This document shows, in pieces, positions 16,875 to 25,180 of a stretch of 37,666 bases of DNA; position 1 is the stretch's first letter, and every line of letters starts with the position of its first letter. The position numbers and the translations under genes were made by a program. The DNA comes from Alkanophaga liquidiphilum. Lineage in GTDB: Archaea; Halobacteriota; Syntropharchaeia; Alkanophagales; B39-G2. The notes under the pieces are model-generated. The model searched no databases. It saw nothing but the letters and a program-made list of their open reading frames with translations, and was not told where the DNA came from. The stretch lies in contig JAPHEF010000016.1 of assembly GCA_029259535.1 (NCBI GenBank), positions 1 through 37,666 on the forward strand, in the 5' to 3' direction.

Positions 16875-16886
16875 CCTCCCCCTCCT

Positions 16887-17807
16887 TCAGCACGTCTTGA
16901 CGTTTTGATTTGCTCTTACGGTTTTCGACCTGTATTCTTTTATCCTCCCTCCCAGATTGACGAGGCGTATCGAGCCGGGCTTTATCCAATCGACGTCGCC
17001 GTTGACCGGCGTGAAAACCTCGACGATGCCCCTTTCGAAGTTGAGGCGTTCGAGGATACCCAAGCCCACGCACTCGTCCTGCCTGAAGAGCCCGAGGATT
17101 GTGCCTCGTCTCGACAGCCAGCCCAGTATTGAAAGGTCAAATATTCTGGTTTTGCTATTACTAAAATATTTGTTATATGCTTCTTCCCTGAAGAGCGCCC
17201 TGTTTTCCCTGCTTTTAGCTTTCGCCTCCGGAGGGGATTTTAACCTTATAATCCTGGGCTTTGCCCTTTCCGCTCCCCCCTCGTTTTTTCGGAAGTCTTT
17301 CAATATTGGCTCAAGCTCCTCCCCTCTCTGTATCGCCGCGATGATGTCAGGCGCCACGCACTTTATTTCGGAAAGCTTGAACCTCTTCGCATCTTCTCCT
17401 TGAACCCAGCCTGTTGAATCCACGATGACAAGCCGTGCGAGTCCTTTCGCACGCTCGACGGCGGCAGCGACGTTCCTAAGGCACTCCTGCTCGCAGCGTT
17501 GCGGGGACGTGCTGCCGATGAAGAATATAGCGGCGAGCTTTGCCTCTGAAAGTATCTTCACAGGACGTTCTAAGACGCCGACGCCGATGCTGCACGGCGG
17601 ACCGATGTCGCTCTGCCCGACGTCGGCGTCCACAACGGCAACGCCGTAGCCTCGTGCGCAGAAAATATTTGCAAGCGTTGTGGCGAGGAACGTCTTACCT
17701 ACGTCAACGCATCCAAGGAGGAATACTACCACACTACCTTTGCTAAGTAGACTCTCTATTTCCTCCAACAGCGGTAGCTCCCGTGCTCCTGCCGGCGTTT
17801 CTACCAT
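16887..17807 (-). CDS. Clp1/Grc3-like polynucleotide 5'-kinase
   Basis: The 306-residue P-loop protein has Walker A at residues 32-39 (GCVDVGKT). VVDADVGQSDIGPPCSIGVGVL follows, the hallmark of the Clp1/Grc3/NOL9 polynucleotide kinase family. FIGSTSPQRCEQECLRNVAAA and LVIVDSTGWVQGEDAKRFKLSEIKCVAPDIIAAIQ follow (Walker B and the TGW motif). Archaeal members phosphorylate the 5'-OH of RNA or DNA. The C-terminal half (RGTILGLFRQDECVGLGIL) fits the family's end domain. It lies 29 bases after fpoF and just before mptA, so it is probably a co-transcribed housekeeping gene. Substrate preference cannot be judged. Confidence 0.83.
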   Translation of the reverse strand: MVETPAGARELPLLEEIESLLSKGSVVVFLLGCVDVGKTFLATTLANIFCARGYGVAVVDADVGQSDIGPPCSIGVGVLERPVKILSEAKLAAIFFIGSTSPQRCEQECLRNVAAAVERAKGLARLVIVDSTGWVQGEDAKRFKLSEIKCVAPDIIAAIQRGEELEPILKDFRKNEGGAERAKPRIIRLKSPPEAKAKSRENRALFREEAYNKYFSNSKTRIFDLSILGWLSRRGTILGLFRQDECVGLGILERLNFERGIVEVFTPVNGDVDWIKPGSIRLVNLGGRIKEYRSKTVRANQNVKTC

Positions 17808-17836
17808 GCTCTGGTTTATGACTGTTGCCGAGGGGA

Positions 17837-18859
17837 TTACTTTATATTTGCCTCACGTTTCTTCTTCAGGTTGCAGAGCCGCTCCACGAACTCAAGCGAT
17901 ACCTCATCAAAGTCGGCGTAGCCATGCTCCCTTATGAAGTCGAGCACTTCTTTTGCGTTTTCTTCTCTAACGAGCACCGTCGAGAAACCGGGCTTGCTCC
18001 CGACGCTTCCGACACTGACGTCGCTCTCCACTGCCGAAAAGTCGGTGCAGACACGGCAGCCGCTCGGCATTATCGCCGAAAGCTCCTTCACCGGGAACTC
18101 CACGACGTCATCAGTCATCGTGGCAATAAATTTACCTTTCGTGATGTCCGTCTTTACTAATTTCTTGATGTCCACGCCACGCTCTTTCAAAAACTCGGTC
18201 AGCTCGTCCCAGTAAAAGTTTTCTGTGCAGAAGAGCCCAATGACGAGTTTAACCTTCCGCCTGAAAACCGCAAGCTCCTTCTGCAGCCGCCTGACGCCAG
18301 AGACCATGCACGGCGTCCCGACGAAACCCACGCCCACCTTCGTATTCAGAACAGCCTCTCTCAATGCTGGAACGGCGGCGGCGAACGTGTATTTCGTGCC
18401 AGTCAGCGTCGGCACTTCTAATTGCTCGACGTCCCGAACGTGAAGAATCTCCGTCCGCCAATCTTCGTCCCTGCCGACGAAGATGCAGCGGTCAATGATT
18501 CCCATCTCCATCGCTGACATGAGAATCTCGGTGACCATGGCGCCGTCCTGTCCTTTAAAGCGTTTTGACCTGCCCGCCACCGCTTTTATGTAGCTACCAA
18601 TGCCGCTCAGCGGCTTGTAATCAAGTCTCGGACAGACACGAACACATATTTCGCAATCAACGCACACGTGCTTTCTTTCCTCAAAGTCGAACCCCACGCC
18701 CGTCCGCACCGCTGCCGGGCACGCCGCCATGCACGCCATGCACCGACAGCAAAGCCCCGTGTCGATCACCTGCGTCTTCACAACGCTGGGACAGGAAACA
18801 TCCTTCGGTCTTCCCACGAGTTTGACCCGCCACTCGGACACCGCCGCCACGCACCTCAC
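17837..18859 (-). CDS. fpoF: F420H2 dehydrogenase electron-input subunit FpoF/FqoF
   Basis: This FrhB/FdhB-family flavoprotein of up to 340 residues oxidises coenzyme F420H2 and feeds electrons into the Fpo complex. Two N-terminal [4Fe-4S] motifs are visible: C38/C40/C43/C47 region (CCRCMACMAACP) and C66/C69/C72/C76 (CVDCEICVRVCP). The FrhB core follows: GQDGAMVTEILMSAMEMGIID, then VGFVGTPCMVSGVRRLQKEL, VKLVIGLFCTENFYWDELTEFL and the Cys-containing CRVCTDFSAVESDVSVGSVGS. The GTG at 18859 lies 13 bases after fpoI's stop; nearby GTGs (18850, 18841) are alternatives. Many archaea encode fpoF away from the main operon, whereas here it is the last subunit of the cluster. Confidence 0.92.
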   Translation of the reverse strand: MRCVAAVSEWRVKLVGRPKDVSCPSVVKTQVIDTGLCCRCMACMAACPAAVRTGVGFDFEERKHVCVDCEICVRVCPRLDYKPLSGIGSYIKAVAGRSKRFKGQDGAMVTEILMSAMEMGIIDRCIFVGRDEDWRTEILHVRDVEQLEVPTLTGTKYTFAAAVPALREAVLNTKVGVGFVGTPCMVSGVRRLQKELAVFRRKVKLVIGLFCTENFYWDELTEFLKERGVDIKKLVKTDITKGKFIATMTDDVVEFPVKELSAIMPSGCRVCTDFSAVESDVSVGSVGSKPGFSTVLVREENAKEVLDFIREHGYADFDEVSLEFVERLCNLKKKREANIK

Positions 18860-18872
18860 CCCTCTTCTCTCT

Positions 18873-19619
18873 TTACTGCTCGCCTTCCCGCCTCACGAGC
18901 CGTAGCACGCGCAGTGGGCACTCCTTGACGCACAGCCCACAACCCGTGCACCGCTCGGTATCGATTCTAATCACTTTATATTCGCCCTCAATGCTTATAG
19001 ATATTGCATAGTGTTCGCAAACGTCGGCGCACGTGCCGCAACCGGTGCAGCTCTCGGGGTCGTCGCAAACGCAGACCATTGAATACTCCTTGCGAGGCGG
19101 CGGCTCCACAAGTAAATAATCCTGACCCTTGACTCTGCGGAGACGCACATCGTCCTCTTCAATCACGTATTCCACGTATCTCCTATCCTCTCTGACGATT
19201 TCAGGCGGCTCCATCAATTGCTCGGTCTCAGCCAGCATTTCATCAACGTCGGCATACGCAACATCGTGAATCTTCGTCGTTCGCAGCGCACCGCCCACGC
19301 AGGAGTCCACGCAGAAGTGGCAGAAAATGCACTTTGCATAGTCTATCGTTGGGTAATATTTCTTGTTCGGCGCTTCCTTCATTCTTATCGCATTTGCAGG
19401 GCACACGAAGGCGCACTGCCAGCAGTTTATGCATTTCTCAATGTCAAAAAGGATATACCCCCTGAAATTATCAGGGAATTTCCTGCGCTCTTTGGGGTAA
19501 TGCACCGTGACTGTGTGTGGGAAGAAGGCTTCCTTGAAGGCAGTGCCAACGGCGGCGGCGTGCCATTTTATTTTGTCGCCAAAGGAGTATTCTGGCATCT
19601 TCAGCCGTTTTATGCCCAC
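18873..19619 (-). CDS. fpoI: FpoI/NuoI-like Fe-S subunit with an extra two-cluster domain
   Basis: The protein has 248 residues. The standard NuoI/FpoI pair of clusters is at C63/C66/C69/C73 (CINCWQCAFVCP) and C97/C100/C103/C107 (CIFCHFCVDSC, lacking the usual Pro). After a linker of about 80 acidic and basic residues there is a second pair, C191/C194/C197/C201 (CTGCGTCADVC) and C224/C227/C230/C234 (CTGCGLCVKECP). As I recall, typical FpoI/NuoI proteins are near 130-180 residues and carry two clusters, so the C-terminal ferredoxin domain is an addition. It may help connect FpoF or another donor to the complex. GGAGGTG five bases before GTG 19619 sets the start, overlapping fpoH. Confidence 0.88.
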   Translation of the reverse strand: MGIKRLKMPEYSFGDKIKWHAAAVGTAFKEAFFPHTVTVHYPKERRKFPDNFRGYILFDIEKCINCWQCAFVCPANAIRMKEAPNKKYYPTIDYAKCIFCHFCVDSCVGGALRTTKIHDVAYADVDEMLAETEQLMEPPEIVREDRRYVEYVIEEDDVRLRRVKGQDYLLVEPPPRKEYSMVCVCDDPESCTGCGTCADVCEHYAISISIEGEYKVIRIDTERCTGCGLCVKECPLRVLRLVRREGEQ

Positions 19620-20686
19620 ATTACCACCTCCACCGAAGATATAATAACGGCGAGCAGCGAGATTGCCAGTATCGATGACCAGCCCGCTTTCAGCGCTTGG
19701 TCAAGGCGGAACCTTGGATAGATGGCACGAAGCGCCGCAAAGACGACCATCACCACGATGACCTTAAGCACGAACCAGAGCGCCCCTGAAAGCTCGCCGA
19801 GCGGCGCAATCATCGGACCGGAACCACCGCCGAGGAAGAGGGTCGTGAAAAGAGCGCTCAGCACGTAAAGCTTCTCATACGCCAGCACGTATGCGAGCCC
19901 AAAGGTTATTCCCGAATATTCGATGAACGGACCGAATGCCAGCTCTTGGTCCGCTTCAGGAATCTCGAACGGTAGGCGAGAGGTCCCCATCGCCGTCGCT
20001 ATGAAAAACACGAGCGCCGCCAGCGGGTTCAGGACGATGCCGAGCCTTCCGCTCTCACCGATGGCGACGGGGTCGCCAGTGCCGAAGACAAGGAGCATTG
20101 CAATTACTGACAATATTAGCGGGACCTCGTAAGCAAAATACATGAAGGCTTCCCGGACGGTGCCGACGAAGGCGAAGCGGTTTCCTGAAGACCAGCCCAT
20201 GCCGAGGATGAACACCGGGAATAAGCAGACGAGCGCCAGCATTATCTGAACGGAGTATTCCGTCCGGATTGCGATTATCGTCCCTGCGGCTACGAATAAC
20301 ATCGGCAGCAACGCCGGAATGAACGAGAGTAGCACGAATTGTGTGAAGTAAGGGCGATGGGAATCACGGCTTACTATTACTTCTTGGAACAAGAAACGTA
20401 GCGAGTCTGCGAGCAGTTGGATTATGCCGCCGAGCCAACTCACTATTTCCTTCGGTCCGACACGCCACTGTATTCTTGCGCAGAGCTTCCGCTCTATCCA
20501 TGGCAATAACAACAGCAGAAGCCCCAGCGTTGCAAACCCCGGAACGACGAGCGCTGCGAATAGCGGCTTCCAGAGCGGCAACGCCGCAAGCTCCGAAAGC
20601 GGCGGCGGCAACATCCCTAAGAGTAGCTCGATTAATGGAATCTCCACACGGTTACTTGACGCCAGCTCCAATATCTGCCCAAGCAT
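19610..20686 (-). CDS. fpoH: F420H2 dehydrogenase membrane subunit FpoH/NuoH
   Basis: This membrane protein of about 358 residues connects the Fe-S arm to the membrane arm and forms part of the quinone-type carrier cavity. ERKLCARIQWRVGP after the first helix and PFEIPEADQELAFGPFIEYSG (the conserved acidic loop) are diagnostic of NuoH/ND1. Several starts are possible. GTG 20695 and ATG 20692 overlap the stop of fpoBCD. ATG 20686 lies 5 bases after AGGTGA and is preferred here. The gene overlaps fpoI by 10 bases. Confidence 0.93.
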   Translation of the reverse strand: MLGQILELASSNRVEIPLIELLLGMLPPPLSELAALPLWKPLFAALVVPGFATLGLLLLLLPWIERKLCARIQWRVGPKEIVSWLGGIIQLLADSLRFLFQEVIVSRDSHRPYFTQFVLLSFIPALLPMLFVAAGTIIAIRTEYSVQIMLALVCLFPVFILGMGWSSGNRFAFVGTVREAFMYFAYEVPLILSVIAMLLVFGTGDPVAIGESGRLGIVLNPLAALVFFIATAMGTSRLPFEIPEADQELAFGPFIEYSGITFGLAYVLAYEKLYVLSALFTTLFLGGGSGPMIAPLGELSGALWFVLKVIVVMVVFAALRAIYPRFRLDQALKAGWSSILAISLLAVIISSVEVVMWA

Positions 20687-20691
20687 TTTCA

Positions 20692-22986
20692 TCACCTATC
20701 TGCTTCAGGCGGGAAGTAGCCGAAGCTGCCGTAAATCGCCCAGAAGTCGGCGAGCCTCTGACCTTTGACCGCCTCCATGAAGCCATGTAGGTTCATCCAG
20801 CTCGGCGTGACCACACGCACACGGTAAGGCAAGTTCGACTCGCCGTCGCTGAGTATCGAGAAGAGGAGCGTGCCTCTTGCCGCCTCAGTCAAGCAGGTGA
20901 ACTCGCCACGTGGCAAGCAAATGTCGCCGAGCGTCCTGAAAAATAACCCTCTTATATCAGGGGCGTCCTTGAACTCTCCAAGCACCTCCGCTGCAATCAC
21001 CGCCCCGCTCGTGCGCTCAAGTGCCTCTACAGCTTGCCTCACAATATTCAAGCTCTGCCGCACCTCTTCAAGCCTCAAGAGAAACCTTGCAAGGCAGTCG
21101 CCGTCGTCAGCCACAGGAACGTCCCACTCAAGCTCCGTATACGCCTCGTAAGGCTCGGCGATGCGGATGTCGTATTCGACGCCCGACGCTCTCAGGAAGG
21201 GGCCCACTATTCCAACGTTTATCGCTTGTTCCTTTGTGAGGACGCCGACGCCCTTCACTCGCTCCATCAGCACCGGATTGTTCACGAAAATGCTTTCAAA
21301 TTTGGAAAGGCGATGCAGGATTGCGGACGTGAAATTTTTCGTGAGCTTTAACGCCTCGTCGGAAACGTCCCAGCGAACGCCGCCGGGTATGACGTAAGAA
21401 GGCGTGCACCTCGACCCCGTCATCCGCACGAATAGCTCTAAGAGCATCTCACGCATGGAAAACGTATACATGAAGCCCGTGGAATGTCCTGTGAACAAGG
21501 AAAAGATACCAGCGTCGTATAAGAACGCCCCAATCCTCGAAAGTTCAGCCAACATCGTTCTTATGAGCTTCGCACGCTCCGGCGGCTCGACGCCGAGCGC
21601 AAATTCGAGCGTGCGCACGTAACCCAAGTTTATGTTTACCGGGTCTGCGATGGAAAGTCGCTCGAACAGCGGGATGTTCTGGACGTAAAGCTTCGTCTCC
21701 GCCAGCTTCTCCATCGAACGATGCACGTAGCCCGGGTCGGGGATGGCGTCTACGATGACGTCGCCCTTGACCCTCAAAATCACTCTGAGGTGCCCGCTGC
21801 CCGTGTGGTGCGGACCTATGGGCAGGACGAACTCGTCGTTCTTCGCCGCCTCCTCGAAAACCTCGTCGGGAACCGGCAGGTAGTAGGACAAGGGCTCCGG
21901 CGGATACTCTATCTTCGGGGCGAGCGGCGCCTCACCGAGCACGTAACTCTCCTCTTCAAGCCTGAAGTCCTTCCTCAGCGGCGCTTCCACCTCAGGCGCA
22001 AGGATAAAGCGGCGTTGCCACGGGTTGCCCTTGAAACGCACGCCGAACAAATCCTGAAGCTCACGCTCGCAGTAGTCCGCGCTCTCCCAAACATGCTTTA
22101 AGCTTTGAAGTCCTGGCGACACCCTCGGCACGTATGCAAAGAGCGATACTAACACGGGCATCAGTTCTCGCACGGAATAACTCGAAACTACATACTCAAC
22201 AAGCATCCGCCGCTCGTGCGGAACGTCAACAATATTCACGCTCTTAACGTGGTCGAAGCCAAGCTCCTTAAGCCGCAAGGCTATTTCTTCAAGCCGCTCC
22301 GCAGGCGTCCTTATCGCCACTCTGTTCTTCCCGATTGCTGTTACTCTGACGCCCTCCTCCTCAGCAAGCGGCTTCAAACGCTCCGGAAGCTCGCCCTCTC
22401 TCGGCACGTCTATCCTTACCGTCGGTGTCTCCGCAAGGAACTTCGGCGAACTCGGCACCAGCCTCGCCTCTCCCCCCTCTCGGGGAAGCTCTGCACACTT
22501 GAACTCAATTGTCGTCCGCCCTCGCCCCTCTATCTTCTCCTGCACCGCCCTTATTCCCCGTATAAGTCCTTCAGGCGTCACCGGGCAGCCGGGAATGAAG
22601 AAATCCACAGGCACGATTTCGTGCGGGAGCGTGATGTTATAGCTGTTCCAGAAGAGCCCGCCACGCTCGCCGCAGGCGCCGATGAGCGATACGAACTTCG
22701 GGTCCGGCATCTGCTCGTAAACTAAACGCAGCGCCCGTGCCATCTTCCTTGTAATCGTCCCCTCGATGATAATGAAATTCGACTGCCTCGCAATTCCGTA
22801 GTTCAGGGCGCCTAAACGCTCCATGTCGTAGCCGCAAGCGCCGGAGTGCGCAAGCTCGACGCCGCAGCAAGAAGTGACGAAATGAACGGGCCAGAGGCTC
22901 CAACGGACGCCCCAACGGCGCAACGGGGCGAAAACTCCATGTTGAACTATTCTTATGTTCCTGTCCTTTGCCTCTTCCACCACCAT
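20692..22986 (-). CDS. fpoBCD: Fused F420H2 dehydrogenase subunits B, C and D (FpoBCD/NuoBCD)
   Basis: A single 764-residue frame carries three normally separate subunits. Residues 1-155 are NuoB-like, with all four N2-cluster ligands: C40-C41 (TSCCGVE), C105 (IGACGERGG) and C134 (IPGCP). About 170-385 are NuoC-like, with the signature VWESADYCERELQDLFGVRFKGNPWQRRF. About 405-764 are NuoD-like: PIGPHHTGSGHLRVILRVKGD, GYVHRSMEKLAE, then SIADPVNINLGYVRTLE, ending GSFGYFPPEADR. No stop or frameshift separates the parts, and linkers are charged and proline-containing. The ATG at 22986 shares bases with the upstream stop (TGATG), so translation is coupled; an in-frame extension upstream is only antecedent gene sequence. 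B-C-D fusions are known in some bacterial complex I. Confidence 0.94.
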   Translation of the reverse strand: MVVEEAKDRNIRIVQHGVFAPLRRWGVRWSLWPVHFVTSCCGVELAHSGACGYDMERLGALNYGIARQSNFIIIEGTITRKMARALRLVYEQMPDPKFVSLIGACGERGGLFWNSYNITLPHEIVPVDFFIPGCPVTPEGLIRGIRAVQEKIEGRGRTTIEFKCAELPREGGEARLVPSSPKFLAETPTVRIDVPREGELPERLKPLAEEEGVRVTAIGKNRVAIRTPAERLEEIALRLKELGFDHVKSVNIVDVPHERRMLVEYVVSSYSVRELMPVLVSLFAYVPRVSPGLQSLKHVWESADYCERELQDLFGVRFKGNPWQRRFILAPEVEAPLRKDFRLEEESYVLGEAPLAPKIEYPPEPLSYYLPVPDEVFEEAAKNDEFVLPIGPHHTGSGHLRVILRVKGDVIVDAIPDPGYVHRSMEKLAETKLYVQNIPLFERLSIADPVNINLGYVRTLEFALGVEPPERAKLIRTMLAELSRIGAFLYDAGIFSLFTGHSTGFMYTFSMREMLLELFVRMTGSRCTPSYVIPGGVRWDVSDEALKLTKNFTSAILHRLSKFESIFVNNPVLMERVKGVGVLTKEQAINVGIVGPFLRASGVEYDIRIAEPYEAYTELEWDVPVADDGDCLARFLLRLEEVRQSLNIVRQAVEALERTSGAVIAAEVLGEFKDAPDIRGLFFRTLGDICLPRGEFTCLTEAARGTLLFSILSDGESNLPYRVRVVTPSWMNLHGFMEAVKGQRLADFWAIYGSFGYFPPEADR

Positions 22987-23606
22987 CAGACCACCCCCAA
23001 GTAAGGCATAAAATAGGGCATCGCCACCAGCCCCACTGCAAGAGCTGCGACGCCCGGTATGATGAGCGAGAACAGGAGTGCAAGGATTGCCGCTCCTGAA
23101 TACATTTCGTGAAGTTGCATTATGCCGTTCAGGACGGCGAGAATCGCCCAGATTGCGCCGAAGACGTTTATTACCGGAATCCAGCCAAGTATGAGGAGCG
23201 GCGTCATGCCGAGCATGTAAGCTTTTAACGTTTGCTTGAACCCGCGTCGCCCACCAAACGCATAAACCCAAATGTGTAGCCAGACGGCGGCGACAAGCAT
23301 GCCAAGCGTCCCGCCGACGAGCAGCGCCACGAAGACGCCTCCGAATATCAGCGGCGGGGGCGTTTGAACAATAATATTGATGACTGGAGCAAAGGGTGCG
23401 AGGAAAACGTCCGGAAAGACCTCAGGGAGTAGCGCAAGGAAATATGGAGCTGTTGCTGCAATCGCCGCAAAAAGCACGGCGAACACTATTAAAAGGCGGA
23501 AGTAAAAGGAAAATGTCCCTCCCAGCTCCTCATCTTTTAGCTCCTCGAAAGCGCCTGCCGGGTCGAACATCAACGCTCCTACGTTCATTCGCCTCCGCAT
23601 CACCAT
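22986..23606 (-). CDS. Yip1-family membrane protein inside the fpo operon
   Basis: The 206-residue protein has about five membrane segments. DPAGAFEELKDEELGGTFSFYFRLLIVFAVL, then LHIWVYAFGGRRGFKQTLKAYMLGMTPLLILGWIPVINVFGAIWAILAVLNGIMQLHEMYSG, match the Yip1 domain (P-x-x-x-F near the start, h-x-x-x-x-x-FGG, P-x-x-L-x-x-x-P, IW, GI-x-x-x-H). Yip1 proteins are not known complex I subunits. Here the gene overlaps fpoA by 7 bases and shares its stop with the start of fpoBCD, so it is translated together with them. It could assist assembly or membrane insertion, or be a lineage-specific subunit. ATG 23606 and ATG 23600 are alternative starts. Confidence 0.8.
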   Translation of the reverse strand: MVMRRRMNVGALMFDPAGAFEELKDEELGGTFSFYFRLLIVFAVLFAAIAATAPYFLALLPEVFPDVFLAPFAPVINIIVQTPPPLIFGGVFVALLVGGTLGMLVAAVWLHIWVYAFGGRRGFKQTLKAYMLGMTPLLILGWIPVINVFGAIWAILAVLNGIMQLHEMYSGAAILALLFSLIIPGVAALAVGLVAMPYFMPYLGVV

Positions 23607-23953
23607 CTCCCCCCTTCCACTGCCATCTTATATCCTACGTAAATCGTCGGGAGCAATAAAAGGAGCGATATTAGCAGAAGCGGCAAGAAGTGCTCCGGCG
23701 AAAGCGATGAGAGGACAAGGAGCAGCACTATAATAGGCTCCACCGCCATGAACAGGAACATGAAACCAAAATATTGCATCGGCAACGTCCACCTCGGATA
23801 CCTTAGCGGCACGTTCCCCGCCTCAAATCTCCCCGACTTCAGCTCACTTGGGTAATACTTCGGGAATATTTTGATCAGGATTAACATGACAAGGTCAGTA
23901 ATTAGACAGACTGCAATTAAAGTTCCAATGGCTGCAACTGCCTCCAGCATCAT
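23600..23953 (-). CDS. fpoA: F420H2 dehydrogenase membrane subunit FpoA/NuoA
   Basis: The 117-residue protein has three membrane helices with the NuoA pattern: an N-terminal helix, then KYYPSELKSGRFEAGNVPLRYPRWTLPMQYFGFMFLFMAVEPIIVLLL. The E-x-G loop and Y-F-x-x-x-x-x-F-x-x-x-x-x-E helix are typical. It starts directly after the fpoN stop. It also contains GGGGGTG as a ribosome binding site before ATG 23953/23950. Confidence 0.9.
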   Translation of the reverse strand: MMLEAVAAIGTLIAVCLITDLVMLILIKIFPKYYPSELKSGRFEAGNVPLRYPRWTLPMQYFGFMFLFMAVEPIIVLLLVLSSLSPEHFLPLLLISLLLLLPTIYVGYKMAVEGGRW

Positions 23954-25180
23954 TCACACCACCCCCAAGCTCAACACGCTCACGCCTTTAACAAACCACT
24001 CCACAAGCGGGAATACTACGGTGGCGAGCGTGAGCAGCGTGACCACGAGCACGACCATGTCGGTTATGCGGGTCTGCCAGCCGACGCCGAGCTCCCTTGA
24101 AAGCCGCACGTAATACGGAACTGAAATCGCTGAGTTCAGGACAAGGACAGCGGCGAGCCAGAAATAACCGACGCCGACGAGCGACAGCAAGATATAAAGC
24201 TTGCCCCAGAAGCCAAGTAGCGGCGGGACGCCAATGAACGAAAACGCAAGGACGAACATGAATGGCGAAAACGAACCTTCGCCCTTTATGGCATTGAAGA
24301 AGCCAATTTTGCCGAAGCTGTTTGCAAAGAGGAGGAGCAAGCCGCCCGCCAACGCCACCGCCACATACTCAGGAACCGTCGCCGCCACCAAGCACGCCAA
24401 CACGTAACCCATGTTTGCGACCGTTGAATAAGCGAGGACCCTTGCGTGCTCCCGTGCGGTCAGCGCCCCGATGTTCCCAACAAACATCGAAAACGCCGCA
24501 AGTATCGCTGTGAACAACACAAGACGCTCGTCGAAGCCGAAGCTCGTGATTATGCGTAATGCCGCCACGAACGGCACTATTTTCGCAACCGACGCAATCA
24601 CTGAGACTGGAATCGGGTCTGCCGCCGTAAAAACGTCGGGCACCCACTCGTGCAGCGGCGCCACGCCTACCTCCAAACTCAACCCAAGAATCAGCATGAC
24701 GTACCCCATAAGCGGGTCGCCGCCTGTTGCAAGGAGTATTGCGCCGAGGAAAAAGAGGACGGTGGCGAAGACCATAAAGACGATGTATTTCAGCCCGACC
24801 TCGGCGTTCACGCCGCCCTCCCTGAGCATCACGAGCACGTAAGTCGGGACCGAGACTAAAACAAGCGCCGCAAGAACTAAGGAGAGACCTTTGACGCTGA
24901 AGAAAATGAGGGTGACGAGCCCCATAAGCGCCACGAGGCAATAATCAATGCCCTTGATCTTGTTGTCGAGCGTCACCAGCGAGAGAATGTTAATAAGTGC
25001 GACTGCGAACACGAGTGCCCCGTAAGCGGATGAAGCCGCTGCAAGAAGCCCTAAAATCAGGGCAACTACCGCCGCCGCAAGCCCCAGATTGCGCCACTTA
25101 TACGAAAACACCGCTCCAAGCGTCAGAACTACAAGAGCAGCGAGCGTCAGCTCGTTAACGGCACTCAGCAGCACGCACAT
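23954..25180 (-). CDS. fpoN: F420H2 dehydrogenase antiporter-like subunit FpoN/NuoN
   Basis: This 408-residue membrane protein is somewhat short for NuoN, with about 12-13 helices. LEVGVAPLHEWVPDVFTAADPIPVSVIASVAKIVPF is the NuoN version of the proton-translocating helix (P-x-H-x-W-x-P-D). ARVLAYSTVANMGYVLACL and GKIGFFNAIKGEG then LSFIG-like FSFIGVPPLLGFWGKLYIL fit the family. It starts the base after the fpoL stop. It would be one of three proton channels in the membrane arm. Confidence 0.92.
   Translation of the reverse strand: MCVLLSAVNELTLAALVVLTLGAVFSYKWRNLGLAAAVVALILGLLAAASSAYGALVFAVALINILSLVTLDNKIKGIDYCLVALMGLVTLIFFSVKGLSLVLAALVLVSVPTYVLVMLREGGVNAEVGLKYIVFMVFATVLFFLGAILLATGGDPLMGYVMLILGLSLEVGVAPLHEWVPDVFTAADPIPVSVIASVAKIVPFVAALRIITSFGFDERLVLFTAILAAFSMFVGNIGALTAREHARVLAYSTVANMGYVLACLVAATVPEYVAVALAGGLLLLFANSFGKIGFFNAIKGEGSFSPFMFVLAFSFIGVPPLLGFWGKLYILLSLVGVGYFWLAAVLVLNSAISVPYYVRLSRELGVGWQTRITDMVVLVVTLLTLATVVFPLVEWFVKGVSVLSLGVV

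Noticed and set aside
22987..23271. Longer N-terminus for FpoBCD (95 extra residues)
   Set aside because: The extra part is the Yip1 gene read in another frame and resembles no NuoB start; the TGATG overlap gives a natural start at 22986.
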